64,000 nucleotides of DNA, from assembly GCA_009809945.1 (NCBI GenBank), contig WTPW01000943.1:209887-273886 (forward strand). The letters are read 5' to 3'. A program made the position numbers and the translations under genes. The notes beneath the pieces were generated by a model, which saw only the letters and a list, made by a program, of their open reading frames with translations, made no database searches and was not told where the DNA came from. Positions 1-10,380 of this stretch are shown in pieces (positions within the stretch are counted from its first letter, which is position 1; each line of letters begins with the position of its first letter). The stretch comes from Gigaspora margarita. Its lineage: Eukaryota > Glomeromycota > Glomeromycetes > Diversisporales > Gigasporaceae.

Positions 1-147
1 GGGTTGGGTCGGGTCGGGTTAATTCTTAACCCGAACCCGACCCGAACCCGACCCGAAACTTTCGGGTCAAAATTTTCTAACCCGAACCCGACCCGACCCG
101 AAATTTCGGGTCGGGTTTCGGGTTGACCCGACCCGTTCGGAGCACTA
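1..147. mobile_element. Right end of a hAT-like element with GGGTC/GGGTT subterminal repeats
   Basis: The first 140 bases are alternating GGGTC, GGGTT and their complements arranged as palindromes. They end in a terminus that reads TAGTGCTCCGAACGGG on the minus strand. TAGTG fits the hAT terminal consensus YARNG, and other elements in this window have the same build: a TAGTG or CAGTG end plus a dense private subterminal motif. The left end lies outside the window, so the target duplication (expected to equal bases 148-155) cannot be tested. Confidence 0.5.
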
Positions 148-875
148 TTCTCACTTATGTTCGCTAAACAAAAAAAAAATCAAATCAATATAATATTATA
201 GATATGCATAAATATGAAGTGTAACCTCAAAAAAGTAGTTATAATACCAAATTGAAATCTCAATCATGAAAATAGATAAGAATTTTTATTAGTTTCTGGT
301 TTAACGTGAAATTATGGGTAGCTAATTATTATATACTTATGAGAACAGTATTATTATTTTACTGTTCTCAAAAAATTTATACTGTTCACAAATTTATAAT
401 AGTGTTGAGAACTCTGAGAACACTAATTTCCAACACTGGTCGTGACTGTCCTGTCCGTACCAAGGTATTTGATTGGTTAGAACTAACCCTTTACATAACT
501 GATAAGTGCGCACAGCTCATTCAAACAGGTTCTGTTCAATCTTTTTGATGCACTAGACCTTTTAGTAATGATTTTTATTTATTCGATATAGCATATTCAC
601 ATGTCGTGCTGATGTGAAAATACTATAGTGTCGCTGATATAACAAATTAAGTGGTTACATATATAGTACTCACGCACTTCGCAAAAAAATCTCAAGCCGA
701 TTAAATAGAAAAGAGCGATAATATGCTCTGTAACAAAATGTTTTACGGTAATTCATGACAAAAATTACAGTAATTTATTGCAAGCCAGCTCAGCCTTAAC
801 AACATTCCATGTATCACTTAAATAATGAGTTAGTTATTTCAATTCACTTATTTTGTAATTCAATAGTTATGTTAT
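148..875. other. No gene recognised
   Basis: AT-rich sequence with an 80-codon open frame at 306-548 that resembles nothing known and has no compositional sign of coding. I see no further structure. Confidence 0.5.
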
Positions 876-878
876 TAA

Positions 879-1222
879 GGCCGCACAAAGTTAATTTTTC
901 GTTTTGCAACATGGGTTTCAAAATTTCCGGTCGGTTGGTCGGTCGGATTTTTATTTTATTTTTGCCACCACAAAGTTAACTTTACGCTTTGCATAACACG
1001 AAATCAGAAAATTGGAGTTGGCAGATGGATTTTTTCTATCGGTCCTATCGACAATTTCGGAAACCAAGGTCTCCATCGGGTGATGCCGGAGTAATTCCTG
1101 GAAACAAATTAAATAGCAGAAATAGAATAATTGGCATAATTGGGACTTAAAAAAAAAAAATTTGGAAAAATTGAAAATGGGTCGGCGGGTAATGCAAAAC
1201 GAAAAATTAACTTTGTGTGGCC
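879..1222. mobile_element. Harbinger-like MITE with TAA target duplication
   Basis: A 30-bp inverted repeat bounds 344 bp: the left end starts GGCCGCACAAAGTTAATTTT, and the right end is its complement with one change. TAA flanks both sides (876-878 and 1223-1225). A 3-bp TAA/TTA duplication with a GGCC-starting end is the known signature of PIF/Harbinger (Tourist-type) elements. A degenerate third copy of the terminal sequence lies inside at about 966-995. There is no coding capacity. Confidence 0.7.
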
Positions 1223-1394
1223 TAATATATATCTTAATTTAGTGACAAGATAAATAGCCATTTATTACTGGAAAAAGAATCTTAAAATTTGATGACATTG
1301 TTTAACAGGGGCGCCGGTGGCACCCCATTCTACTCTTGTATATTATATTTAAGGTTCTCAAGTTTGCAAGTTTACGGGGCCGTTTTTTTTTTTT

Positions 1395-1600
1395 TTTTGC
1401 TAAATTTCAGAAGTTTCGGACGGCTCACACAGGTTCGGAAATTTCGGAAGGTTTGCCCCATTTCGGAGGCTTCGGAAGTTTCGGTTTCGCCCAGTTTCGG
1501 AGGGTTTCGGCAATTTCGGAAGTTTCGGATTTTGGGCGATACCGAAACTCCAGGGCCAAAACGTTTCGGACTTTGGGGGGAGGTTTCGCCCGAAACACTG
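1395..1600. repeat. TTTCGG-rich array, probably subterminal region of a hAT-like element
   Basis: About twenty copies of TTTCGG or GTTTCGGAAG in ~200 bp. The right edge reads CAGTGTTTCGGGCGAAACC on the minus strand, which fits a hAT end (CAGTG). A matching left end was not found. A separate possible end, CAGGGGCGCCGG, starts at 1307. The overlapping open frames at 1289-1666 on both strands are a product of this repeat. Confidence 0.45.
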
Positions 1601-1606
1601 GTTTGA

Positions 1607-2500
1607 CCAGATAAGAGCTAAGTAAACTTCAAAGTTTAAGCGCCTATAAAAAAAAGCTGTGACCAAATTTGGTTTAATTTTAATTAATATTTCTTGACAT
1701 CCAGCTATTCAAATTTGATCAAAAATTTTTTTATTTTAATTCTATGTATTCATAGCAGATAGAATTAAAATAAAAAATGTACGGTTGTTGAGAAATCATC
1801 GTTTAAAAAAAAAAAAAAGAAATGTTGCAGCAAATTTTTTGCTTAAAGTTTAAACGATGATTTCTCGACAACAAACCACCCAAATTTGATGAAACCCTTT
1901 TATTCAATTCTGTGGATTCATAGAATTAAAATAAAACAAATTTTGAATAGCTGGTTATTGAGAAATATTAATTAAAAGTTTGCAACTTTTTTTATAGGCT
2001 TCTAAACTTTGAACAAAGTTTACTTAGCATTTATCAAATTTGATTATTTAAATTTATCGAATTTGACCAGTAAAGGCTGTGTAATCTTCGTTCAAAGTTT
2101 AAATGTCTTTAAAAAAGAAGCTGCGGCCAAATTGTTTATAACTTTTAATTAATATTTCTCAACAACCAGCTATTCAAACTCGATCAAAAATTGTTTATTT
2201 TAATAATCCTATGAATCCATAGAATTAAATAAAAGGTTTTAAACAAATTTGGGTGGTTTTCTGTCGAGAAATTATCGTTTAGAGTTCAATTAAAAAAATT
2301 TATCCGATTTTAATTTTTTTTCAAGATAATTTAGGGGGTTTTATTTTAGATTTTCATCGGTAATTTCCTGGCGATAAACCATCTGATTTGATGAAAATAT
2401 TTTTATTTAAATACTGTAGATTCATAGAACTAAAATGAAAAAAATTGATCGATTTTAAATAGTTGATTGTTGAGAAATCATCGTTAGAAGTTTTTTTGAT
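1607..2500. repeat. Four hairpin-like repeat units in mixed orientation
   Basis: Four related units of roughly 130 bp are each centred on an imperfect palindrome of the type CTATGNATTCATAG (near 1748, 1916, 2215 and 2412). Each is flanked by arms containing CAACCAGCTATTCAAA and GTTGAGAAATCATCGTTT. The segment 1613-1715 also occurs inverted at 1938-2030 and direct at about 2063-2190. No open frame of note. Confidence 0.6.
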
Positions 2501-2580
2501 TCCTTTTTTAGGAAGTCCCTTGAAGCGGGACAGATTTCATATATTGATCTACATACTGCATAAATTACGTATTCTTGATA

Positions 2581-2638
2581 CAAAAAGGTAACTCTAAAAG
2601 CATCAAAAAGGTAACTCTAAAAGCATCAAAAATGTAAC
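2581..2638 (+). repeat. 23-bp tandem repeat, 2.5 copies
   Basis: The unit CAAAAAGGTAACTCTAAAAG plus CAT is present twice without change, followed by a partial third copy. Confidence 0.8.
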
Positions 2639-2639
2639 T

Positions 2640-3917
2640 TTTTTTAACCCGTGCGCAAATAAGTAAAGTCCAGTGATCATCACATGTAGAAAATCATTTG
2701 ATGGGTTTCACATGACCTAACCGATCATGATTTTTAAGATCATGATTTAAAACATTTGCAATTTCTACCTATAAATAGAAATTTTTTGATATTTAGATTA
2801 TAAAAAATTTATATAATGCCATTTTTAAAAAGCTTCTCAAAATTAGGTTGGCAATAAAATTGGAAATATAAAGCGATAATTGCAGTTGTTAATGAAGAAA
2901 ATTATCTTATTTAGCAGATAAAGGAAATATTACTCACAACGTACGGTATCTACTTATTTATTACAGGGTAAGTTGTTCTGTTTCTTTATTGGTCTAGGCA
3001 CCATATTTATGCATTTTAGCTCGGGTGAGTTTCAAAACCTCATATTAGATCTCAAATCTCATCTGAGATCAAACTCTTAAATCTAGATCCAAGGTTTCGA
3101 ACCCCTACTACATTATTTAAGAAAAAATTTTTTTTGTAACCCCAGAAATCTATCAAGCCTATACCTTGTAAGAAGAAATAAGGGAAATGTGGTATTATTT
3201 CCCGATTTGTATGATGTTATAATGGTCTTATAATATTTATAACCATAATTTTTTAAGCAAGATTTCGAAAACGCTAGTTATTTCTCGGTAATAACAAGTG
3301 ATTTTGACATTAAAAAAGGTTGTATAATAATTCCAAATAAATATCAAATATGCATGATCAATAAAGAAGTGATAAATTTACAGTTTTGTAAAAAAATTTT
3401 TGAAACAAAAGAACCTTTCATATGGCTGACCCTAAATCATAATCTTTGCACAAAAAAAGAATAGTAGTAACGTACTCCCTAACTTAATTATCAAAGAGTT
3501 TCACTTTTAAAAAACCAAATTTTATAATCTTGTTACATGCTTTCGAAATTACCAAAGTAATGTTTACATACATATCCTATTTACATACGAGACACAAAAA
3601 AAAAGTGGAAACCCCACAAAATATAGGACAGAAAGTAGAAATTTTCAAATTTTCATTGTAAAAAAAATTTTAAAAACGTGTGATTATATTTGAATTTGTG
3701 CAGATTTACTGTGGCTGTGTCTGATTATAATGCCAAATAATCTGACACACATTGTTTTTGATGCAAAGTAATCAGGCTAAATTTAGTAACATGTGAAAAT
3801 TCACAGATGAAGAGTTGTTTATAGCAAATAAATATTTATATGGCAATATTAGTTCTCCGAACTCCGAAAATATTTTATACTACGGAAAAATAAAACAACT
3901 TTCTGATTTTTTTTAAA
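2640..3917. other. Upstream intergenic DNA of the F-box/LRR gene
   Basis: AT-rich, no recognisable gene or element. Because the F-box gene begins at 3918, its promoter must lie in the last few hundred bases, but I see no clear TATA element or operator. Confidence 0.4.
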
Positions 3918-5501
3918 ATGATAGCATTACCAAACGAATGTCTTTTTGAAATATTTATTAATCTTAGTGGAAATTATAAAAGTTTATTTTCTTGTCTTCT
4001 TGTAAGTCGACGATGGTGTAGAAATGTTGTACCAATATTATGGAATGAATTAGACATTTCTAAAAATAAAAATCTTTTAAAAACTTGTCTTTTATTATTA
4101 AACGATGAAGAACAAGTTAAATTAATACCATTTGATTTAATCCTTTCAAAAAATCAAAATCCTTTATTTTTATATACTTCTTATACTACTGTTATTAAAA
4201 TTAATTCTGATGATGGAATTATAAATTGGATTAATCAAGAAGGACATGGTTCTCGTTATTCAACTTATTATTCTTGTTTAAATATTGTTCAATCAATTAA
4301 ATATTCTTTAACTTTAATGTTTTTACGAACTTGTAAAAAACTTAAAGATTTAAGTATTTATGGTAAATCTATAAATTTATTAGATTTAATTCTTGTTAAA
4401 AATTTTTCTTTAACTTCCTTAAAATGTCCAAATAATGAACTTGATTCGGAAGAAATTAATGTATTAACAAAGGCTCTTTGTGAGAATAATACTTTGACTT
4501 GCTTAGATCTTTGGAATAATCGGCTTGGTTTTGAAGGTGCAAAAGCATTTGCTAAAGTTCTTTGTGAAAATACTACTTTAACTACTTTAAAACTTGGTTA
4601 TAATCAACTTGATATTAAAGGTGGAAATTTATTAGCGGAAGCTCTTTATAATAATACTACTTTAACCAATTTATATCTTTCACATAATTGTTTATGTCCT
4701 GAAGGAATAAAAGTATTAACCGATGTTCTTTGTATTAATACTACTATAACTCATCTTAGTCTTTCAAATAATCATTTGGGTTATTCAGGAGGAAAAACTC
4801 TAGCTGAGGCTCTTCAAAAAAATAATTCTCTAACTTATTTAAGTCTTTGGAATAATAAACTTGGCTCTGAAGGTGGTAAAGCACTTGCTGAAGCTCTTTA
4901 TAAAAATAACACTTTAACATCTCTAAATCTTAGTCAAAATCAACTTGATTCTGAAGTAGGAAAAGCATTTGCTAAAGCTCTTTATCAGAATACTTCTTTA
5001 AGTCACTTATATTTATGGTATAATCAACTTGGTCCTGAAGGTGGAAAAGCGATAGCAGAGGCTCTTTGTATGAATAATATTTTAACTTATTTAAGTCTTT
5101 CGAATAATCGTCTTGGTTATGTAGGAGGTAAAGCATTAGCCGATGCTCTTCATAAAAATACTTGCCTGGATACTTTAAAACTTAGTTATAATGAATTTGA
5201 TTCTGAAATTGGAAAAGCACTAGCAGTGGCACTTTATAAAAATAATACTTTAACCTCTTTAAATCTTAGTAAAAATCAACTTGGTACTGAAGGTGGAAAT
5301 GCATTAGCAAATGTTCTTCATAAAAATACAACTTTAACTTCTCTAAATCTTGGTAAAAATCAGTTTGATTCTGTAGTAGGTGAAGCATTAGTCATAGCAC
5401 TTGAAAATAATACTACCATTACTTCTTTAGAACTATTTAGCAATAATATTGACGATATCACTTTAAATAGAATTAATAAATTGCTTACAGAGAATGAATG
5501 A
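3918..5501 (+). CDS. F-box protein with 13 NLR/RNase-inhibitor-type leucine-rich repeats
   Basis: An intact single-exon gene of 527 codons. Residues 1-47 form an F-box (MIALPNECLFEIFINL, then a CLLVSRRWCRNVVPILW core), the segment that in this family binds Skp1 in an SCF ubiquitin ligase. Residues 48-164 are a linker typical of the fungal F-box family. From residue 165 to the C-terminus there are 13 head-to-tail repeats of 28 residues with pattern LTxLxLxxNxLxxEGGKALAEAL, the ribonuclease-inhibitor class of LRR, which normally forms a horseshoe that binds a protein partner. By family knowledge it should select substrates for ubiquitination; the substrate is unknown. The ATG at 3918 directly precedes the F-box and no upstream in-frame start is needed. 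Large F-box/LRR families are usual in Rhizophagus. Confidence 0.88.
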   Translation: MIALPNECLFEIFINLSGNYKSLFSCLLVSRRWCRNVVPILWNELDISKNKNLLKTCLLLLNDEEQVKLIPFDLILSKNQNPLFLYTSYTTVIKINSDDGIINWINQEGHGSRYSTYYSCLNIVQSIKYSLTLMFLRTCKKLKDLSIYGKSINLLDLILVKNFSLTSLKCPNNELDSEEINVLTKALCENNTLTCLDLWNNRLGFEGAKAFAKVLCENTTLTTLKLGYNQLDIKGGNLLAEALYNNTTLTNLYLSHNCLCPEGIKVLTDVLCINTTITHLSLSNNHLGYSGGKTLAEALQKNNSLTYLSLWNNKLGSEGGKALAEALYKNNTLTSLNLSQNQLDSEVGKAFAKALYQNTSLSHLYLWYNQLGPEGGKAIAEALCMNNILTYLSLSNNRLGYVGGKALADALHKNTCLDTLKLSYNEFDSEIGKALAVALYKNNTLTSLNLSKNQLGTEGGNALANVLHKNTTLTSLNLGKNQFDSVVGEALVIALENNTTITSLELFSNNIDDITLNRINKLLTENE

Positions 5502-5540
5502 AATTATTTACATTGTAATTTATTTTTTTTTTATAAGATA

Positions 5541-5546
5541 AATAAA
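5541..5546 (+). promoter_or_regulatory. Likely polyadenylation signal of the F-box/LRR gene
   Basis: AATAAA lies 40 bp after the stop codon, just downstream of a T-rich tract, the usual place for a poly(A) signal. Confidence 0.5.
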
Positions 5547-6017
5547 AAGATTTGATTAAAATGAAACATCCGATTAACAAATTCAATATACAAAGCTCGT
5601 TAAATTAATTTACATATAATCTGTATTTATAATGCATAATTATAAATTAAGTACCAATAGCCTCCTCGATTAATACCGTGCATGGCATGCTTCGCTTACG
5701 CCTTTTCAAAAATTAATTTTTCTCTTTTCTAACCAAATACAGCATCAATATCTTGAATATTTAAAGCTTTTTTAAATTTCAAAATTTAATTAACAATAAA
5801 TATTTACGAGTTTACTAAAGTAAATCAATGGTGTTTAATACCACAGTTGCTATATTTAAAAACTAACTACGCTTGGTATCTTAGCAAAAATGTTCAAACC
5901 ATAAAACCTTACTCTAGTTCAAATTTTAACTTATAATACCTTAACCCTAAATTTTCTAGTAAGATTATATATGGCGTTTTCAATAATTAGCATTCTTGTG
6001 ATTTTAATATGTATCTC
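5547..6017. other. Intergenic, nothing recognised
   Basis: AT-rich sequence without a supported gene or repeat. Confidence 0.4.
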
Positions 6018-6336
6018 TTATATATCGTCAATAGTAAGGTTATCTGAAATAATATTGTTTGAAATTATACATGAGCTACTTTGTGGTTGATTAATATGAC
6101 TAGCGAATTTACTACAATAAAAAATTGTTACTATCTACGTGACTATTACTATTTTTATTCATCTCGATTTCTTCATCAACATCAGATTTTAAAAATTCTG
6201 ATAAAATTGTTTCATCATTCTTCCAACACAATAGTTTCATAAATTTTTAAAGCAGATGGATGTTGTTCTGGATCACCGTACCAGCATCTTTTTAAAAGAT
6301 TTATGTAACGTTGTGCTGTGCCTCGTTTATGGATCT
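6018..6336 (-). pseudogene. C-terminal fragment of a Rhizophagus-type protein kinase
   Basis: Minus-strand translation gives QRYINLLKRCWYGDPEQHPS, the subdomain XI motif of tyrosine-kinase-like kinases (normally YxxLMKKCWDxNPxxRPSA). It continues into ETIVLWKNDETILSEFLKSD after a frameshift near 6228. After a second frameshift near 6110 it continues into INQPQSSSCIISNNIISDNL, ending at a stop at 6018-6020. This matches the family's usual C-terminal tail. The catalytic part is missing: homology stops at about 6336, where a low-complexity repeat begins. The fragment has two frameshifts and no start, so it is a dead remnant. Confidence 0.7.
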
Positions 6337-6955
6337 TTTTTTTTTTTGTTTGTTTGGTGGTTCTTTTCTTCGCTATTTTATGATGCTTTTAGTCATTATT
6401 TTTCTTCATCGTTTGGTAGTTCTTTTTTTTTCTTGTTTGGTGGTTCTTTCCTTCATCGTTTGGTAGTGCTTTTTATCGTTATTTGGTGGTGCTTTTGATT
6501 CTTGCGGTAGTGTTTTTCTTTGTCATTTGGTGATCATGGTTTGGTGGTGCTTTTGATCAGCATTTGCTGTGGCTTTCTTGTCATTTTTCGGCTCTTTTCT
6601 TTGTTCTTTGATGGTATTTTTCATTATTGTTTGATGATGCTTTTTATTGTTGTTTGACGGTATTTTTCTTTATTGTTGGTGGTTCATTTTTTTCATTTGG
6701 TAGTTCTTTTCTTCATAATTTAGTGGTAATTTTCTTCATCATTATATTATTAGATAGTGATTTTCATAATTAGTAGTGATTTTGATCATTGTTTTGTGGA
6801 GTTTTTGGTTGTAGTTTGATAGTAAATTTTCTTCATCATTTTAATGATGCTTTTTTGTTCAATCGTTATTTTGTTATAGTTTAGTAATACTTTTGGTTGC
6901 TATCTTGGATATTTTTATATTATGTGGTAATTGTAGTATTTTATAGTTAGGGCTA
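6337..6955. repeat. Degenerate GTTTGGTGG/TTTCTTCATC tandem repeat
   Basis: About 600 bp of irregular ~25-30 bp units built from GTTTGGTGGTTC, CTTTTCTTCATC and variants, strongly T/G-biased on the plus strand. An 80-codon open frame at 6256-6498 is only this low-complexity sequence. It replaces the 5' part of the adjacent kinase fragment. Confidence 0.65.
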
Positions 6956-7299
6956 TTTTTTACTATTGGACCTTTTTTTTGGTCACTAAAACTGGTCAAA
7001 GATCCCTTAAATTACTATAAATTAGAAAGTCAAATGACATGTCCGTTACCATAAAATACCCTAAATTTAAAAAATTATTATCTAAGTTTGCGTCCAACCG
7101 ATTACCCCACCTCCCAATTACTTTTTCTGTCAATAAATCGATTATATGCATATTTATTTATACTGATTTTTTACGTCATATATTTTGTTGATTCTATATA
7201 TAATTTTTTTAGTAGCTATTAGTTTATTATACCATTATCTATGAATTTATCAAATTCTTCTGCCATAACAACAAGTAGTACAAGTAAAGAAAACTACAA

Positions 7300-7876
7300 A
7301 TCAAACAATACCCAAGCCTTATCAATGTACTGTATGTAAAGTAAAACGATTCAAAAATATGAAAAGGCTTTATCAACATGAAACTCTTATGCATTATGAT
7401 TACAAAACACTACCATTCGATATTCATTCTTTGTCTTCTATTGCTATTCAGCAGTTTCGTGAAACTTTAATCTTTTTTTTTTTTTAAAAAAAAATTGCCG
7501 CTTAATTTTAAGAAAACTGAAAAACAAACAATCAAAATTCCATGTAGTGAAGGTCAATTTGTTGGCATATTTGACCCATGGATTGAACGTTATTCTCCTT
7601 GTAAAAGAAAATATATGTGTCTTTTTAAGGGTCAACATGCTGATGCAACAATGGCAATGATATTACAAGACACTGAGTGAACGATGGTACGAATTGGATC
7701 AAAAAGCATATGTAATGCTATATATTTCATCACCATCAGACTTTCAAAAAGTACCTGAAATAAAAATAGAGTGGCATACTGAAACGATAACTGATGCTCG
7801 TCAGAATACAGCTTCTACAGGATTTATTATTATTAAATTTCAAGTTGATACAATTAGCTATCAAATTCAAAGGTAA
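7300..7876 (+). pseudogene. Transposon-linked C2H2 zinc-finger gene, copy A (broken)
   Basis: One frame gives IPKPYQCTVCKVKRFKNMKR followed by an HETLMH segment: a C-x2-C-x13-H-x4-H zinc finger. After a frame change in a poly(T) tract near 7475 the sequence continues as IPCSEGQFVGIFDPWIERYS and YMCLFKGQHA. After another near 7675 it continues as ERWYELDQKAYVMLY, EIKIEWHTETITDARQ and TGFIIIKF, with a stop at 7874-7876. Copy B at 18.25 kb aligns over the whole length (for example IPCLESQFIGVFNRYINRYS), so the three frames belong to one former gene. The C-terminal ~150 residues are a domain I do not recognise. It lies just upstream of, and convergent with, the RAG1-like transposase remnant, as in copy B. 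Its role is inferred only: DNA-binding partner of the transposon. The shared A/B homology begins at about 6985 with a TTGGACC/TTTTT/GGTCAC stretch. Confidence 0.6.
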
Positions 7877-8087
7877 TGAAATGTTATTTTATAAATTTTA
7901 AAGCATTAATTATTAATTTTAATTTATTAATTTATTTAGAGAATAATGCAATTAATTCTATTTATTATGAATATGCTTGGGTTTTTTAAAAGCTAATGGT
8001 ATCGGTTTCTAATATAATACAATAATCTATTTTCATGCTGTAATATTGCTAAAATTGAAGAGGATAGTGTTTTATTTCCGCCATATA

Positions 8088-9789
8088 TTAAAGTTCTATT
8101 AAAAAAAAAGATTTGTGTGTTGATGTTTTTTTTTCAATTGGAGCACAAGGAAATGCTTGAAGTCCTAATTTATTATGATTCCGAATTATATTTGAAATAT
8201 GATTATACAGAAGATGCATATAAGGTGTAATGTCAAATGGTTTGTAAAGTCCTTTAATAAAGTTTGATATATTTGGTAATCCCGATGTTGGTGTTAAAAA
8301 TAGTTTCATCCATTTTTTTTACTTTATTTTCGAATATATCACCAGTAGTTTCTATATTATGTAACAATTCATAAAGTTGATAAAATTCTTCCAAACTTGT
8401 AGCTCTTTGCCGATTCAAAGTCTAGTAAGATCAAATTCGCAAACATTTTAAGCTTTTTATCATCTGTTGTAAAATTCCATGTGCGAGAATTATGTTCTTG
8501 CTAGAAATAAAATTTATACCGATTCGCTTCTAATTTCATTATTTTTAATGTCAATTTCAGCTAATACCAAACTCCACAAACGATCTGTAACTCGAAGAAG
8601 AATATGAAGCTCATCAGGAATCCAGTTTCTAAAGGTATCATAGAAAACAACGGCTATTGAATGTGTCCAGGACAAGAGCTACGATCATCAATAAGCATTT
8701 TCATATTTTTTTTTGTCCCAAGAATTATTATATAGTCCAATTTCTTTTTTCGTACATTTACAATAAGGACAAAAAAAATAGATTGCATTGGCTGCATTTA
8801 TGCCAAGACTTAAAGCGAGGAATTTCCAATTTGATAAAAAGTAAAGTTCAACACTCCATTTTTATTGCCAATTTCATCAACAACTCCATTTTGAACAATA
8901 TCTTATTAGTCTTGAATTAGTGGTGTTAAAAAACCTATTGTAAAATTTGATAGCCTTCAATACCGGGATATAATACTATAGTATAACGTCATTCAGGTTT
9001 CTGAAGATTATTAATATCATTAAGGACTGAGCATGTAATCATAACATGTTTAATTTGACGTCCCACATTACGGCCATCTCCTAAGATTCGTAACATAATT
9101 AGAGGATTACTCATATTTAATATATCTTCTTCAATATAAAATGGAATTATATATTTTAAAATGTCCCTTATACTTCTATAACTGGCCTTCCTGATTGATT
9201 CAGTTATATCATGAATTATTTCTTCGTTATCAATATGAATTTCTTCATTATTTGTTGCAAACATTGTCAAAACATTTATATTAATGTTTGTGACATAAAG
9301 AGGTATATTATTTTGCATTATGTTGTCGATATTAAGTTTTTCATTATTAATTACAAAATCTCGACTCAATTCTAATAAAAGTCCATTGCACGAACATATG
9401 CTTGTCTTTTTTTTTTTTCTGATGTTTCATCTTTTAAATAATCTACGATCCAATTTTGATTATCAACTGACAAAGTAGGTGATCTTATTTGTACTGGATC
9501 TTTATGATACAAATGTGTTGTCTCTTGATTAACGTAATCATGCACCTTTTCATCAATTTGTTTAATTCGAAACCTTTTCGCAGAATTAACTAAGATTTTC
9601 AATAGGCCGAAGAACATTAGTTTGGCGATGAAATCACTAGCATGTTCTACGCATTTAAGTTGTAATCTGAATACTAAAATTCCAGATAGTTTCGATGCTC
9701 CTTTCCTTAGAATTATATGTCTTAAAACAAAAATATTTTTTTAATATTAATTCGAATATCAAATAATTTTTTTTAAAGCCTTTTACCTG
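8088..9789 (-). pseudogene. RAG1/Transib-like DDE transposase, copy A (broken)
   Basis: Read on the minus strand in several frames. At 9617-9372 there is an N-terminal part of unknown homology. At 9369-8989 the segment SYRSIRDILKYIIPFYIEED leads to LRILGDGRNVGRQIKHVMIT, which carries the first catalytic-type D. At about 8870-8730 lies LSNWKFLALSLGINAANAIY then FFCPYC, with the second D position changed to N. At about 8610-8540 is IPDELHILLRVTDRLWSLVL. At 8309-8088 are KPFDITPYMHLLYNHISN (HxxxxH) and APIEKKTSTHK (final E). The order and spacing match copy B and the RAG1 core. At least four frameshifts or stops are present. A GT-AG-like interval at 9721-9789 may be a 5' intron. The C-terminal intron of copy B is absent here. 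Confidence 0.6.
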
Positions 9790-10372
9790 TGCAAACAAAT
9801 TTGCTGCATGCGTAGCACTTTACCAAGATTCAATTGTCTGAAGTCCATTCGCATCGTACTCAATTTTAAATCAAGGGTTTAGTTGACTATTATTTACATC
9901 TTGATACATATAATTAATAGTACATATGATATTTCATGCTTTATTTTTTTTTTCCCAACGAACTGCAACTTTATAATGATCGGGAATTCTATAACAATTA
10001 TTATTTTTTGGGGTTTTAACCAGAACAGACGGTGGTGGATAATATCCTTCAGAAATAATAGTATAATGGTGAGTGCTAATATATGGATCTCTATACTCGA
10101 TTTCAGGTTTTCTTGGATAGTCATGAAGTTCTATTAAGTCATGTTGTTTGCCATTTTAAATAAGTAATTGTTTATGAAATGAATAAATTAACAGTAAAAT
10201 ATGTAAAGCAAAATATGTAATTAGGATAATTGTGTGAGGCGATTAAAAAAGTAAAATATGTAAAGCTAGATATGTGATTAGGATAATTGTGTGAAGCGAT
10301 TAAAAATATACAGTATACGCATATTAGTAAATTATAATCAAAATAGTGAGACTCAAAAATAATTACAAATCG
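9790..10372. other. Intergenic with a 57-bp tandem duplication
   Basis: The only clear structure is a 57-bp unit repeated twice at 10194-10250 and 10251-10307 (starts GTAAAATATGTAAAGC). Open frames at 9883-10137 and 9894-10124 overlap on opposite strands and neither is supported. Confidence 0.5.
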
Positions 10373-10380
10373 AGTAAAAC

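Noticed and set aside
1307..1600. A complete hAT element from CAGGGGCGCCGG to CACTG
   Set aside because: The two ends do not match each other and the flanks GTTTAACA/GTTTGACC agree at only 6 of 8 bases.
1289..1666. Three overlapping frames of 88-105 codons
   Set aside because: All come from the TTTCGG repeat and occupy both strands.
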